Source: Thermoplasmata archaeon
GTDB taxonomy: Archaea > Thermoplasmatota > JAKEGO01
Direction: 5' to 3'
Length of the DNA: 10,458 nt
Assembly: GCA_022615805.1 (NCBI GenBank)
Contig: JAKEGO010000128.1
Span: 1 to 10,458 of the forward strand
Part shown: one piece after another, positions 1 through 6,646 of the stretch
Position numbering within the stretch: position 1 is the stretch's first letter
How the letters are laid out: every line of letters begins with the position of its first letter
The notes under the pieces: model-generated
Told to the model about the DNA's origin: nothing
The model's database searches: none
What the model saw: the letters and a program-made list of their open reading frames with translations, nothing else
Position numbers and translations under genes: made by a program

Positions 1-303
1 GACGGCCGCATGGGGGACCTCGACGACGAGAGCGTCGAGAGGATCGCGGAGATCATCGAGGACATTCCTGACATCACGCCGGGATGGATGATGAACCGCC
101 AGAAGGATTATGACGCCGGTACGGACACGCACGCCATCGGGATGGACCTCGATATCCTCGGCAAGGAGGACATCGAACGGATGAAGCGCGTCAGATGTTA
201 CCGGGGTATCAGGCACGAGCGCGGGAAGAAGGTCCGCGGCCAGCGCACCAAGTCGAACGGAAGGAAGGGGAAGACCATCGGCGTGTCGCGCCGGAGGAAG
301 TGA
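1..303 (+). CDS. rps13: 30S ribosomal protein S13, 5' partial
   Basis: This is the C-terminal part of archaeal uS13, a small-subunit head protein that contacts the P-site tRNA and the inter-subunit bridges. The frame is open from the first base, so the start lies upstream of the window; the internal ATG at 10 is not the true start. The conserved basic tail is visible, with CYRGIRHERGKKVRGQRT followed by GRKGKTIGVSRRRK, which is the family's rRNA-binding C-terminus. The TGA stop is at 301-303 and the next gene starts 5 bases later. A GGAGG at 293-297, inside this gene, probably serves as the ribosome binding site for rps4. The S13-S4-S11-RpoD order is the standard archaeal arrangement, which makes the call very safe. 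Confidence 0.96.
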   Translation, partial: DGRMGDLDDESVERIAEIIEDIPDITPGWMMNRQKDYDAGTDTHAIGMDLDILGKEDIERMKRVRCYRGIRHERGKKVRGQRTKSNGRKGKTIGVSRRRK

Positions 304-308
304 TCCGG

Positions 309-869
309 ATGGGCGACCCACGTTTCCCGCGCAGGAAGTACAGGTCCCCGCTTCACCCGTGGGAGGCCGAGCGCATCGAGACCGAGAGCGAGCTCGAGAA
401 GAAATACGGCCTCAAGAACAAGCGCGAGATATGGAAGGCGAAGGCCTTCCTCGAGCAGTTCAGGCGGCAGTCGATGAACCTGACCGCCCGCATCAGGACC
501 GGCGATCCACAGGCGGAGAAGGAGCGGGACTGGCTCCTCGCAAAGCTCAGGCGCATTGGCCTGGCCCATGAGACCGCCCAGCTCACCGACATCCTCTCCC
601 TTCAGGTCGACAGCGTGCTCAACCGCAGGCTCCAGACCCTCGTATATCACAAGGGCCTCGTCTCGTCCCCCGACCAGGCTCGGCAGGTCATCGTCCACGG
701 GCACATCGCCATCAAGGGTCAGCGCGTCACCCTCCCGGGATACCTCGTGCCGTTGGAGGCGGAGCACCACATCGCATACTACCCGTACAGCCCGCTTGCG
801 AGCGACCTCCATCCCGTGCGGCCCAAGGCGCGCCGGCCCGAGGAAGGGGCGGAGGAGGTGGTCCCGTGA
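309..869 (+). CDS. rps4: 30S ribosomal protein S4
   Basis: Archaeal uS4 (eukaryotic S9 type), 186 residues, a primary 16S rRNA-binding protein that starts assembly of the 30S body. The N-terminus MGDPRFPRRKYRSPLHPW and the following KKYGLKNKREIWK are typical of archaeal S4. An S4 RNA-binding domain lies at about residues 104-150, with NRRLQTLVYHKGL, then ARQVIVHGHIAIKGQRV and LPGYLVP. I chose ATG 309 because the protein then begins like the family and a GGAGG sits at 293-297; the same frame is open further upstream, but that part overlaps rps13 in another frame. Its stop TGA overlaps the GTG start of rps11, suggesting translational coupling. Confidence 0.97.
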   Translation: MGDPRFPRRKYRSPLHPWEAERIETESELEKKYGLKNKREIWKAKAFLEQFRRQSMNLTARIRTGDPQAEKERDWLLAKLRRIGLAHETAQLTDILSLQVDSVLNRRLQTLVYHKGLVSSPDQARQVIVHGHIAIKGQRVTLPGYLVPLEAEHHIAYYPYSPLASDLHPVRPKARRPEEGAEEVVP

Positions 870-1246
870 AGTGGGGCATCGCGAACATCTACGCCTCTTA
901 CAACAACATCATCATCACGATCACTGACGTCACGGGCGCCGAGACCATCTCGAAGTGCTCAGGCGGAATGGTCGTCAAGTCGGCCAGGGACGAGTCGTCG
1001 CCGTACGCCGCCATGAAGGCCGCGGAGAAGGCCGGGGAACAGGCGATGGAGAAGGGGATAACGAGCCTCCATGTCCTCGTCAGGGCTCCAGGAGGCAACC
1101 GCTCAGCGACGCCCGGACCCGGCGCGCAGGCCGCGATCAGGGCGTTCGCGAGGGCCGGGATGAAGATAGGCCGCATCGAGGACGTCACGCCGATCCCGCA
1201 CGACGGGACGAAGAAGCCAGGCGGGAAGCGCGGCCGCAGGGTATGA
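866..1246 (+). CDS. rps11: 30S ribosomal protein S11
   Basis: Archaeal uS11, 126 residues, on the platform of the small subunit near the mRNA exit region. Hallmarks are the N-terminus KWGIANIYASYNNIIITITD, the central APGGNRSATPGPGAQAAIRA block (about residues 74-93), and the tail IEDVTPIPHDGTKKPGGKRG ending in RRV. Translation appears to start at GTG 866, overlapping the rps4 stop as GTGA. A strong GGAGGAGGTG at 851-860 lies just before it at correct spacing, so this rare start is well supported. It is followed by rpoD 10 bases downstream in the same operon. Confidence 0.97.
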   Translation: MKWGIANIYASYNNIIITITDVTGAETISKCSGGMVVKSARDESSPYAAMKAAEKAGEQAMEKGITSLHVLVRAPGGNRSATPGPGAQAAIRAFARAGMKIGRIEDVTPIPHDGTKKPGGKRGRRV

Positions 1247-1256
1247 GGGGAATCAA

Positions 1257-2108
1257 ATGAAGATAGAGGTCCTCTCCCAGACAGAGAATTCGATGAAACT
1301 GCTCGTCAGCGAGAGCGATCCCGCCTTCGTGAACACTCTCCGTAGGATCCTCATCGCGGAGGTCCCGAAGATGGCCATCGACCGCGTCGAGTTCACGATG
1401 GGCTCCATCAGCAACCCCGCGGGCGACCGGGAGTACGAATCGAAGACCCCGCTGTTCGACGAGATCATCGCCCACAGGCTCTCGATGGTCCCGGTGCCGA
1501 CGGACCTCGAGCTGTTCGGGTTCAAGGGGGACTGCTCGTGCAAAGGAGAGGGGTGCCCGAACTGCGAGCTCTTGTACTCGCTATGGAAGGTCGGCCCATG
1601 CACCGTCTACTCGGGCGACCTCGAGCTCGCGCAGGCCGACGACCGGTTCGCCATCAAGGAGAAGCTCATCCCGATCGTCAACCTCAACGACAAGCAGGGC
1701 CTGGTCCTCTACGCCACCGCCGTTCTGGGCCGCGGCCGCGACCACTCCAAGTGGCAGGCGTCACATGCGGTCGGGTACCGTTATTTCCCGGCCTTCCATG
1801 TCGATGAGAAGGCCTGTACCGATTGCGGCGATTGCGCCGAGGCGTGCCCCAGGGACCTCATACACGTGGAAAAGAAGAAGGGCGTCACCTTCGTCGACGA
1901 CTTCGAACACGTGTGCAACATGTGCAACGCCTGCGTCGAGGCCTGCGAGCCGAAGGCCCTGAGGCTCGAGGAGGACGGGACCAGGTTCATCTTCCAGTTC
2001 GAGACCGACGGCGCCCTCACTGCGAAGCACGCCCTGAGGACGGCGCTCGAGATCGCCCTGCAAAAGTTCTCTGGCTTCCGCGAGGGACTCGGCGACATAG
2101 GCCAATGA
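1257..2108 (+). CDS. rpoD: DNA-directed RNA polymerase subunit D (Rpo3) with Zn loop and two [4Fe-4S] motifs
   Basis: Subunit D of archaeal RNA polymerase, 283 residues, homologous to Rpb3 and to the N-terminal domain of bacterial alpha; with subunit L it forms the assembly platform. Residues 1-80 and 240-283 form the split alpha-like dimerisation domain (AFVNTLRRILIAEVP near the start, ALRTALEIALQKF near the end). Cys93, 95, 100 and 103 form the Rpb3-type zinc loop. A ferredoxin-like insert at about 180-235 carries Cys187, 190, 193, 197 and Cys220, 223, 226, 230, a complete ligand set for two [4Fe-4S] clusters. In methanogens such clusters are known to affect D-L heterodimer assembly. GAGGGG at 1245-1250 gives a good ribosome binding site. 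The operon appears to end here: the usual rpl18e-rpl13-rps9 genes do not follow. Confidence 0.97.
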   Translation: MKIEVLSQTENSMKLLVSESDPAFVNTLRRILIAEVPKMAIDRVEFTMGSISNPAGDREYESKTPLFDEIIAHRLSMVPVPTDLELFGFKGDCSCKGEGCPNCELLYSLWKVGPCTVYSGDLELAQADDRFAIKEKLIPIVNLNDKQGLVLYATAVLGRGRDHSKWQASHAVGYRYFPAFHVDEKACTDCGDCAEACPRDLIHVEKKKGVTFVDDFEHVCNMCNACVEACEPKALRLEEDGTRFIFQFETDGALTAKHALRTALEIALQKFSGFREGLGDIGQ

Positions 2109-2414
2109 CCCTTCCTTCCATTGGAACGGAGCCCCAACGCCCACCGCATCACCACAAGGGCGATCTGGGTCCGTTCGAGAAGGGCGGCGACGAGGCTGCA
2201 CTTCGCTGTGAAGGAAGTTTCGTGTGAAGCACCACACCGTTCTCGGGTCGATTCGGATCGGAGATGACGTCAGGTGACTTCGCCATTCCCGGAGCTACGC
2301 GTCATACGACTCCATCCCAAGGACATTCGAGCACCAGAGGTCAAGTACGGCCGCATGACGGGTGGCGAACGCTAAGGGGGACATCAGGGGGAACGAGGCA
2401 CCCCTGCGTCCGGT
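2109..2414. other. Spacer between convergent rpoD and acs; no gene recognised
   Basis: About 306 bases between two converging genes. I see no tRNA T-loop, no promoter-like AT block and no T-tract terminator. It contains a 40-codon ORF (2105-2227) whose ATG overlaps the rpoD stop as ATGA; its product is low-complexity, with a PPHHHK stretch, and resembles nothing I know, certainly not L18e. There is an 8-bp palindrome TGACGTCA at 2265-2272. A short inverted repeat CAGGGG/CCCCTG (2385-2390 and 2401-2406) lies just past the acs stop and might be the end of that transcript, but it lacks a T-run. Confidence 0.6.
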
Positions 2415-4361
2415 TCACTGTCCGAGGCTGTTGACCAGGTTCTCGACCACGGAAGGGTCCGCGAGGGTCGAAGTGTCGCCGATCTGGTCGAGCTCGTTGG
2501 CCGCTATCTTGCGCAGGATGCGGCGCATGATCTTGCCGGAACGCGTCTTCGGCAGCCCGGGAGCCCAGTGGATCACGTCGGGGGTGGCGATCGGGCCGAT
2601 CTCCCTGCGGACGTGGTCCCTGAGCTCCTTGCGGAGCTCGTCGGTGTACTCGATGCCGGTCTTCAGGGTGACGTAGGCATAGATGCCCTGGCCCTTGATC
2701 TCATGGGGGTAGCCGACGACCGCGGCCTCCGCCACGGATGTGTGGCTCACGAGGGCGCTCTCGACCTCGGCGGTGCCCAGCCTGTGGCCGGACACGTTGA
2801 TCACGTCGTCGATGCGGCCCGTTATCCAGTAGTAGCCGTCCTTGTCCCGCTTGGCCCCGTCGCCCGTGAAGTAGTACCCGGGGAACATCGAGAAGTACGT
2901 GTCGATGAACCTCTGGTGGTGGCCGTAGACGGTCCTCATGATCCCGGGCCATGCCGCCTTGATGATGAGGGGACCGGTGCACACGCCGGACAGCTCGTTG
3001 CCCTTCTCGTCGACGATCGCGGGTTCGACGCCGAAGAACGGGAGGGTGGCCGATCCGGGTTTGGTCGGGATCGCGCCCGGCAGAGGGGTTATCAGGATGC
3101 CGCCGGTCTCGGTCTGCCACCACGTGTCGACGATCGGGCAGCGGCCCTCGCCGACGACCTCGAAGTACCAGCGCCACGCCTCCGGGTTGATGGGCTCCCC
3201 CACCGAGCCGAGCAGAACGAGGCTCTTCCTCGACGTCTTCCTGACCCATTCCTCGCCCTCCTTCATCAGGGCGCGGATGGCGGTCGGGGCGGTGTAGAAC
3301 TGGTTGACGCCGTACTTGTCGATCACCTGCCAGAAACGGCTCGGGTCGGGATGGTTCGGGATGCCCTCGAACATGATGGACGTCGCGCCGTTGAGAAGCG
3401 GACCGTATACGATGTACGAGTGGCCCGTGACCCATCCGATGTCCGCGGTGCACCAGTAGATGTCGCCATCGTGATAGTCGAAGACGTACCTGTGCGTCAG
3501 CGATACGAACACCATGTAGCCGCCGGTCGTGTGGAGCACGCCCTTCGGCTTGCCCGTCGAACCGGAGGTATAGAGGATGAACAGCGGGTCCTCCGCGTCC
3601 ATCTTCTCGTACGGGCATTCGCCCTGGACGTCATCGGCCTCCATCTCCTCATCCCACCACACGTCCCTGCCCGCCTGCATGGGCACATCGAGCCCGGTGC
3701 GCCTGACGACGAACACCTTCTCGATGCTCGGACATGAGTTGAGCGCGTGGTCGGCGTTCGTCTTCATCGGTATGTTCTTCTTGTTCCCGCGGAGGGCTGT
3801 GTCCTGTGTTATGAGGACCTTGCACTCCGAGTCGTTGATCCTGTCGCGCAGCGAATCGGGGGAGAACGCGCCGAAGACGATGGAGTGGACCGCGCCGATC
3901 CTGGCGCAGGCGAGCATCGAGATCGGGAGCTGGGGGACCATCTGCATGTACATGCAGACGCGGTCGCCCTTCCGGACACCGTGCTTCCGGAGCACGTTCG
4001 CGAACTTGTTGGACTCGACCCACAGGTCATTGTAGGTGAACTTCTTGCTCTCTTCCGGATCGTTGCCCTCCCAGATTATCGCCACCTGGTCTCCCCTCTT
4101 CTCGAGGTGCCTGTCGAGGCAGTTGTACGCCAGGTTCGTCTTCGCGCCCGTAAAGTACCTGATCTCGCCCTTCACGAAATCATAATGGCGGACCTCGTTC
4201 CACTTCTTGAACCAGACGAACTCCTTTGCCTGCTCGGACCAGAAGCCGTCGGGGTCCTTGATGGACCTCTCGTACATCTTCCGGTACTGGCTCATGCTGT
4301 TGATGTAGGCCTTCTTGACGAACTTGGCCGGTGGCGTGTATACCTTGACCGCTTCCTCCAT
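2415..4361 (-). CDS. acs: Acetyl-CoA synthetase, AMP-forming
   Basis: Acetate-CoA ligase (EC 6.2.1.1): acetate + ATP + CoA gives acetyl-CoA + AMP + PPi by way of acetyl-AMP; cytosolic. At 648 residues it is full length for the family. Visible motifs in order: the phosphate-binding loop YTSGSTGKPKG at 264-274, the acetate/adenine pocket DTWWQTETG at 412-420 (the tryptophan pair restricts the acyl pocket to acetate), YFTGDGAKRDKDGYYWITGR at 497-516 with the hinge Asp518 just after, and PKTRSGKIMRR at 604-614 with catalytic Lys610, the residue acetylated in bacterial homologues. The start ATG is supported by an AGGAGGG ribosome binding site (plus-strand 4368-4374) and a TTTAAATA box upstream. 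It stands alone, convergent with rpoD and divergent from rnp2. It could assimilate acetate or recycle it; the sequence does not say which. Confidence 0.97.
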   Translation of the reverse strand: MEEAVKVYTPPAKFVKKAYINSMSQYRKMYERSIKDPDGFWSEQAKEFVWFKKWNEVRHYDFVKGEIRYFTGAKTNLAYNCLDRHLEKRGDQVAIIWEGNDPEESKKFTYNDLWVESNKFANVLRKHGVRKGDRVCMYMQMVPQLPISMLACARIGAVHSIVFGAFSPDSLRDRINDSECKVLITQDTALRGNKKNIPMKTNADHALNSCPSIEKVFVVRRTGLDVPMQAGRDVWWDEEMEADDVQGECPYEKMDAEDPLFILYTSGSTGKPKGVLHTTGGYMVFVSLTHRYVFDYHDGDIYWCTADIGWVTGHSYIVYGPLLNGATSIMFEGIPNHPDPSRFWQVIDKYGVNQFYTAPTAIRALMKEGEEWVRKTSRKSLVLLGSVGEPINPEAWRWYFEVVGEGRCPIVDTWWQTETGGILITPLPGAIPTKPGSATLPFFGVEPAIVDEKGNELSGVCTGPLIIKAAWPGIMRTVYGHHQRFIDTYFSMFPGYYFTGDGAKRDKDGYYWITGRIDDVINVSGHRLGTAEVESALVSHTSVAEAAVVGYPHEIKGQGIYAYVTLKTGIEYTDELRKELRDHVRREIGPIATPDVIHWAPGLPKTRSGKIMRRILRKIAANELDQIGDTSTLADPSVVENLVNSLGQ

Positions 4362-4395
4362 GAATGACCCTCCTAGGCCGGACAGATGGACCGTT

Positions 4396-4403
4396 TATTT
4401 AAA
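4396..4403 (-). promoter_or_regulatory. TATA box of acs
   Basis: The minus strand reads TTTAAATA, an exact match to the archaeal TATA consensus, preceded by an A-rich CGAAAATC that could act as a BRE. Its centre is about 38 bases from the acs ATG. Initiation about 25 bases downstream would put the transcript start near 4374, right at the AGGAGGG ribosome binding site, giving a very short leader. Confidence 0.75.
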
Positions 4404-4465
4404 GATTTTCGGCCGACGGTGGGAAATTTGGACGCTGTTGAAGGGTAGTCTCTCAAATCATCGAG

Positions 4466-4523
4466 AATATCACGATACCGACGATATTTTGTAGCGTCGG
4501 GAAGCATGAAATACCCTCCGACG
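4466..4523. repeat. Nested inverted repeats between acs and rnp2
   Basis: Three overlapping dyads are seen directly. AATATC (4466-4471) pairs with GATATT (4483-4488) across 11 bases. CCGACG (4478-4483) pairs with CGTCGG (4495-4500) across 11 bases. The same CGTCGG can instead pair with a second CCGACG at 4518-4523. Another CCGACG lies at 4413-4418, next to the acs TATA box. The set lies upstream of and across the predicted rnp2 promoter. It may be regulator binding sites; a function is not shown. Confidence 0.45.
4506..4513 (+). promoter_or_regulatory. Probable TATA box of rnp2
   Basis: ATGAAATA, 6 of 8 matches to the archaeal TATA consensus, centred about 26 bases before the rnp2 ATG. That distance predicts a transcript starting at or next to the start codon. 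No ribosome binding site is visible upstream of the gene, which fits a leaderless mRNA. Confidence 0.45.
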
Positions 4524-4534
4524 CATTCGTCCGC

Positions 4535-4855
4535 ATGGTGGTGAAGGACCGAGTTGGCAGGAGGCGATACATCCTGGCCATGCTTCCCCGGACGGGGGGG
4601 GATGAGGCCCTTGCGAACGCCCTCGAGGCGGCGCGCGGCGCATCGCCGAGGCTCAAGGTCATCGACCGCTCCAGCGACCTTGTGCTCGTCCGGTGCGACC
4701 ACAGGACGGTCGCCGAAGTGCGGCGACTCCTCAACGAGATGGGCCTGGAGACCATCGTCACCAGCGGGACGATCAGCGGCGCGGAGAGGCGGGCCGGAGA
4801 GCACGGGGTCCGGTTCAGGGCGAGGAGGCGGGAGAGCGGCGGCTCCCTCAGGTGA
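4535..4855 (+). CDS. rnp2: Ribonuclease P protein component 2 (Pop5/Rnp2 family)
   Basis: Archaeal homologue of Pop5, a protein cofactor of RNase P (EC 3.1.26.5), which with Rpp30 supports the RNA subunit in removing tRNA 5' leaders. The 106-residue protein is slightly short for the family. It shows the family's N-terminal RRRYIL (about 9-14), the core strand VLVRCDHRTVAEVRRLL (about 50-66), and the closing strand and helix TSGTISGAERR (about 76-86), which match remembered Pop5 proteins such as that of Pyrococcus (IIRCDRNHVEYVR and LGVSGTIKRLKRK). No ribosome binding site precedes the ATG; GTG codons at 4538 and 4541 are alternative starts. It is not linked here to rnp3 or the exosome genes, where it often sits in archaea. 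Confidence 0.85.
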   Translation: MVVKDRVGRRRYILAMLPRTGGDEALANALEAARGASPRLKVIDRSSDLVLVRCDHRTVAEVRRLLNEMGLETIVTSGTISGAERRAGEHGVRFRARRRESGGSLR

Positions 4856-4914
4856 CCGGGCCGCCCGAACATCCCGATGTCGAACGCTGTCACTTTCATC
4901 GACCCGGGGCGTTC

Positions 4915-4923
4915 TTTTTATAT
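4915..4923 (+). promoter_or_regulatory. TATA box of the DUF2797-phosphatase unit
   Basis: TTTTTATAT in a very GC-rich setting. Its centre lies about 26 bases before the in-frame GTG at 4946. This argues that the transcript, and so translation, starts at or after 4946 and not at the upstream ATG codons 4877 and 4922, the latter lying inside the box itself. Confidence 0.6.
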
Positions 4924-4945
4924 GTTCCCCTGCGGATGGTGGAGC

Positions 4946-5791
4946 GTGTTCAACCAGGCCCTCGACGTCTTCAACCTCCGGAGCCACGGTACGGGTCACC
5001 CCGACCGGCACGTCGTTCGCGCCACCCCCTGCCCTGAGCCGGAGGTCCTCGTCTTCGACCACCGCTCCGGATCGTTGACGGGGCTCGATCTCGATCCCGT
5101 CTCGTTCACCCTCTCACACGACGCCATGTGCGTCGGGAGGTTCGAAGGGCCGGACTACGCGCCGTGCCCGCACAGGCAGAGGACCGGGGCATACGGCATG
5201 TGCGCCGAGTGCGGGGCATCGCTCATCCGGCACCAGGAGTGCATCTTCGAACCGAGGTGCGAGGGGGAGGTCTGCGGCGAGGGGATCTGCACGGCGGAGC
5301 ACGTCGTCTACATCGCCTACTTCGGGCCCAGCCCGAAGGTCGGCATGAGCACGGCCTCCAGGGTCGATACGAGGGTCCTGGAGCAGGGCGCGGATGCGTT
5401 CTCCATCCTCGCGACCGTTCCGAACAGATACAGGGCGAGGCGGCTCGAGAGGACGGTGGCGGAGACACTGGACGTCAGGCAGGGCTTCCGCTCGGAGGTG
5501 CTGCTCGCCATGCTCGTGGAGGATGTCGACCGGGGGAGCGTCGAGCGCGCCCATGCCAGCCTGACCGACAGGCTCGTTACGACCTTCGGCGTCGCCCCGT
5601 CTCCCCTCCGATGGATCGGATGCGCCCTGCCGCGGCTGGATGCCGTTCCGGAGCTGGTCGAGGCGCCGGGGCGTCACGAGGGCGGGTATGTCGGCGTCCG
5701 CGGGAGGGTCCTGGTCTACGACGACGGCGCCCTCAGGGCCCTGAAGCTCAGGGACATGGAAGGGAGGTTCCTTCTTGACGTCCTGCAGTAG
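4946..5791 (+). CDS. DUF2797 family protein (GIY-YIG-like core, cysteine-rich)
   Basis: Recognised as DUF2797, a conserved family without a settled function. With the GTG start the product is 281 residues; the frame extends upstream to ATG 4922 and ATG 4877, but a TATA box at 4915-4923 falls within that stretch and no ribosome binding site supports those starts. The centre is cysteine-rich (Cys74, 86, 89, 99, 105, 110, 115; for example MCAECG and RCEGEVCGEGIC), which suggests a metal site. The family core follows: HVVYIAYFGPSPKVGMS (119-135), TRVLEQGA (142-149) and PNRYRARRLE (159-168). The Y-I, K-V-G, Arg and Glu168 pattern resembles GIY-YIG endonuclease folds, which is my inference. The C-terminal third has no motif I know. 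The gene overlaps the phosphatase gene by 17 bases. Confidence 0.82.
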   Translation: MFNQALDVFNLRSHGTGHPDRHVVRATPCPEPEVLVFDHRSGSLTGLDLDPVSFTLSHDAMCVGRFEGPDYAPCPHRQRTGAYGMCAECGASLIRHQECIFEPRCEGEVCGEGICTAEHVVYIAYFGPSPKVGMSTASRVDTRVLEQGADAFSILATVPNRYRARRLERTVAETLDVRQGFRSEVLLAMLVEDVDRGSVERAHASLTDRLVTTFGVAPSPLRWIGCALPRLDAVPELVEAPGRHEGGYVGVRGRVLVYDDGALRALKLRDMEGRFLLDVLQ

Positions 5792-6617
5792 GTCCGCCGG
5801 CGAGGTGGCCGCCGTCCTGCGCAGGGCCCGCAACGCGCTCCACGGAAAGGGGGCGATGGTCCGCCTCGAGCCCCCTCTCGTCATCGCCGGCGATGTCCAT
5901 GGGGACGGGATCGCTCTAAGCGATGTGCTTGCATTCGCGTCGAAGAACGGGGCGTTCCCGGTCCTCCTCGGCGACTTCATCGACAGGGCGCCCGACGGGA
6001 ACTGCATCGACGAGGCCGTCCGGGTGATGGAGGGGATCGCCGACGGGCGGCTCCTGTCGCTCAGGGGGAACCACGAGAACTTCCTCCACAGGTCGCTCGG
6101 AAGACACCTCCACCTCGGAACGGACCTCATGACGTGCTACGCGGAGGCGCCGCGGCTTCTCCGGGAGTTCGGCGAGGCGTTCCAGGACCTGCCCCTGTGC
6201 GCCGCCACCGGGAGCGTCCTGATGACCCACGCGGGCCTGCCCCCCCTGCCGCTCGACCGGGCGGACGGACAGCTGCCGGAGGTCACGGTGCCGCTCACGT
6301 GGGCCGACCCGGAGGAGTTCGACGTCCACGGGGTCGCGTCCTTCGACAGGAGGGACGTCGAGGGGTTCATGGCGAGGACCGGCATCCGCGCCGTCGTGCG
6401 GGGTCACACCGCGTGCCTCAACCGGATGATCGTCCATGACAGCGTCCTCACGCTGCACACGTCGCGCGTATTCAGGGAGTCCGGCGCCGGCGGCATCAAC
6501 GTCGTCCTCCTGAGGGACGAGGTCGATGACGTCGACCAGCTCGAGGTGTACAGCCTGGACCCGCCAAGATGGAGGAGGGTGATGCCGATCCACGCGGACG
6601 GGATGTCGCCGTTTTGA
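5775..6617 (+). CDS. PPP-family metallophosphatase (serine/threonine phosphatase-like)
   Basis: A calcineurin-like phosphoesterase of the PPP type, 280 residues, probably cytosolic since no signal peptide or membrane segment is seen. The complete metal-site signature is present: GDVHG at 39-43, GDFIDR at 66-71, RGNHE at 97-101, THAG with His152, and RGHT with His211. Asp40, His42, Asp67, Asn99, His152 and His211 would hold the two metals, and Arg71 and His100 would serve phosphate binding and catalysis. The GDFIDR motif followed by Ala-Pro differs from the usual GDxVDRG. The substrate could be phosphoprotein or a nucleotide such as Ap4A; the sequence does not decide. The start is TTG 5775, supported by GGGAGG at 5762-5767 and by overlap with the DUF2797 gene, indicating coupled translation. 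Confidence 0.88.
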   Translation: MTSCSRSAGEVAAVLRRARNALHGKGAMVRLEPPLVIAGDVHGDGIALSDVLAFASKNGAFPVLLGDFIDRAPDGNCIDEAVRVMEGIADGRLLSLRGNHENFLHRSLGRHLHLGTDLMTCYAEAPRLLREFGEAFQDLPLCAATGSVLMTHAGLPPLPLDRADGQLPEVTVPLTWADPEEFDVHGVASFDRRDVEGFMARTGIRAVVRGHTACLNRMIVHDSVLTLHTSRVFRESGAGGINVVLLRDEVDDVDQLEVYSLDPPRWRRVMPIHADGMSPF

Positions 6618-6646
6618 GGACGATGTGCCTTCGGCGGGCGGGAGCG

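Noticed and set aside
2105..2227. A 40-codon ORF whose ATG overlaps the rpoD stop as ATGA, apparently the next operon gene.
   Set aside because: The product is low-complexity with no resemblance to L18e or any known family, its codon use is not like its neighbours', and the frame is just the tail of a shadow frame of rpoD.
2265..2272. Perfect 8-bp palindrome TGACGTCA in the rpoD-acs spacer.
   Set aside because: A single 8-mer between two convergent gene ends, with no promoter nearby; easily chance.
2385..2406. CAGGGG/CCCCTG hairpin after the acs stop as a terminator.
   Set aside because: Only six pairs, a 10-base loop and no T-run. Archaeal termination relies mainly on T-tracts, so it is recorded only in the spacer entry.
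2568..3737. A 389-codon plus-strand ORF opposite acs, and similar long antisense frames opposite pyrD and larE.
   Set aside because: These are typical antisense shadow frames of high-GC genes, rich in Val, Asp, Arg and Leu; the opposite strand encodes well-known enzymes with all motifs intact.
4877..4945. N-terminal extension of the DUF2797 protein from ATG 4877 or 4922.
   Set aside because: A strong TATA-like block lies within it, no ribosome binding site precedes either ATG, and the encoded residues do not look like the family's start. It cannot be fully excluded.
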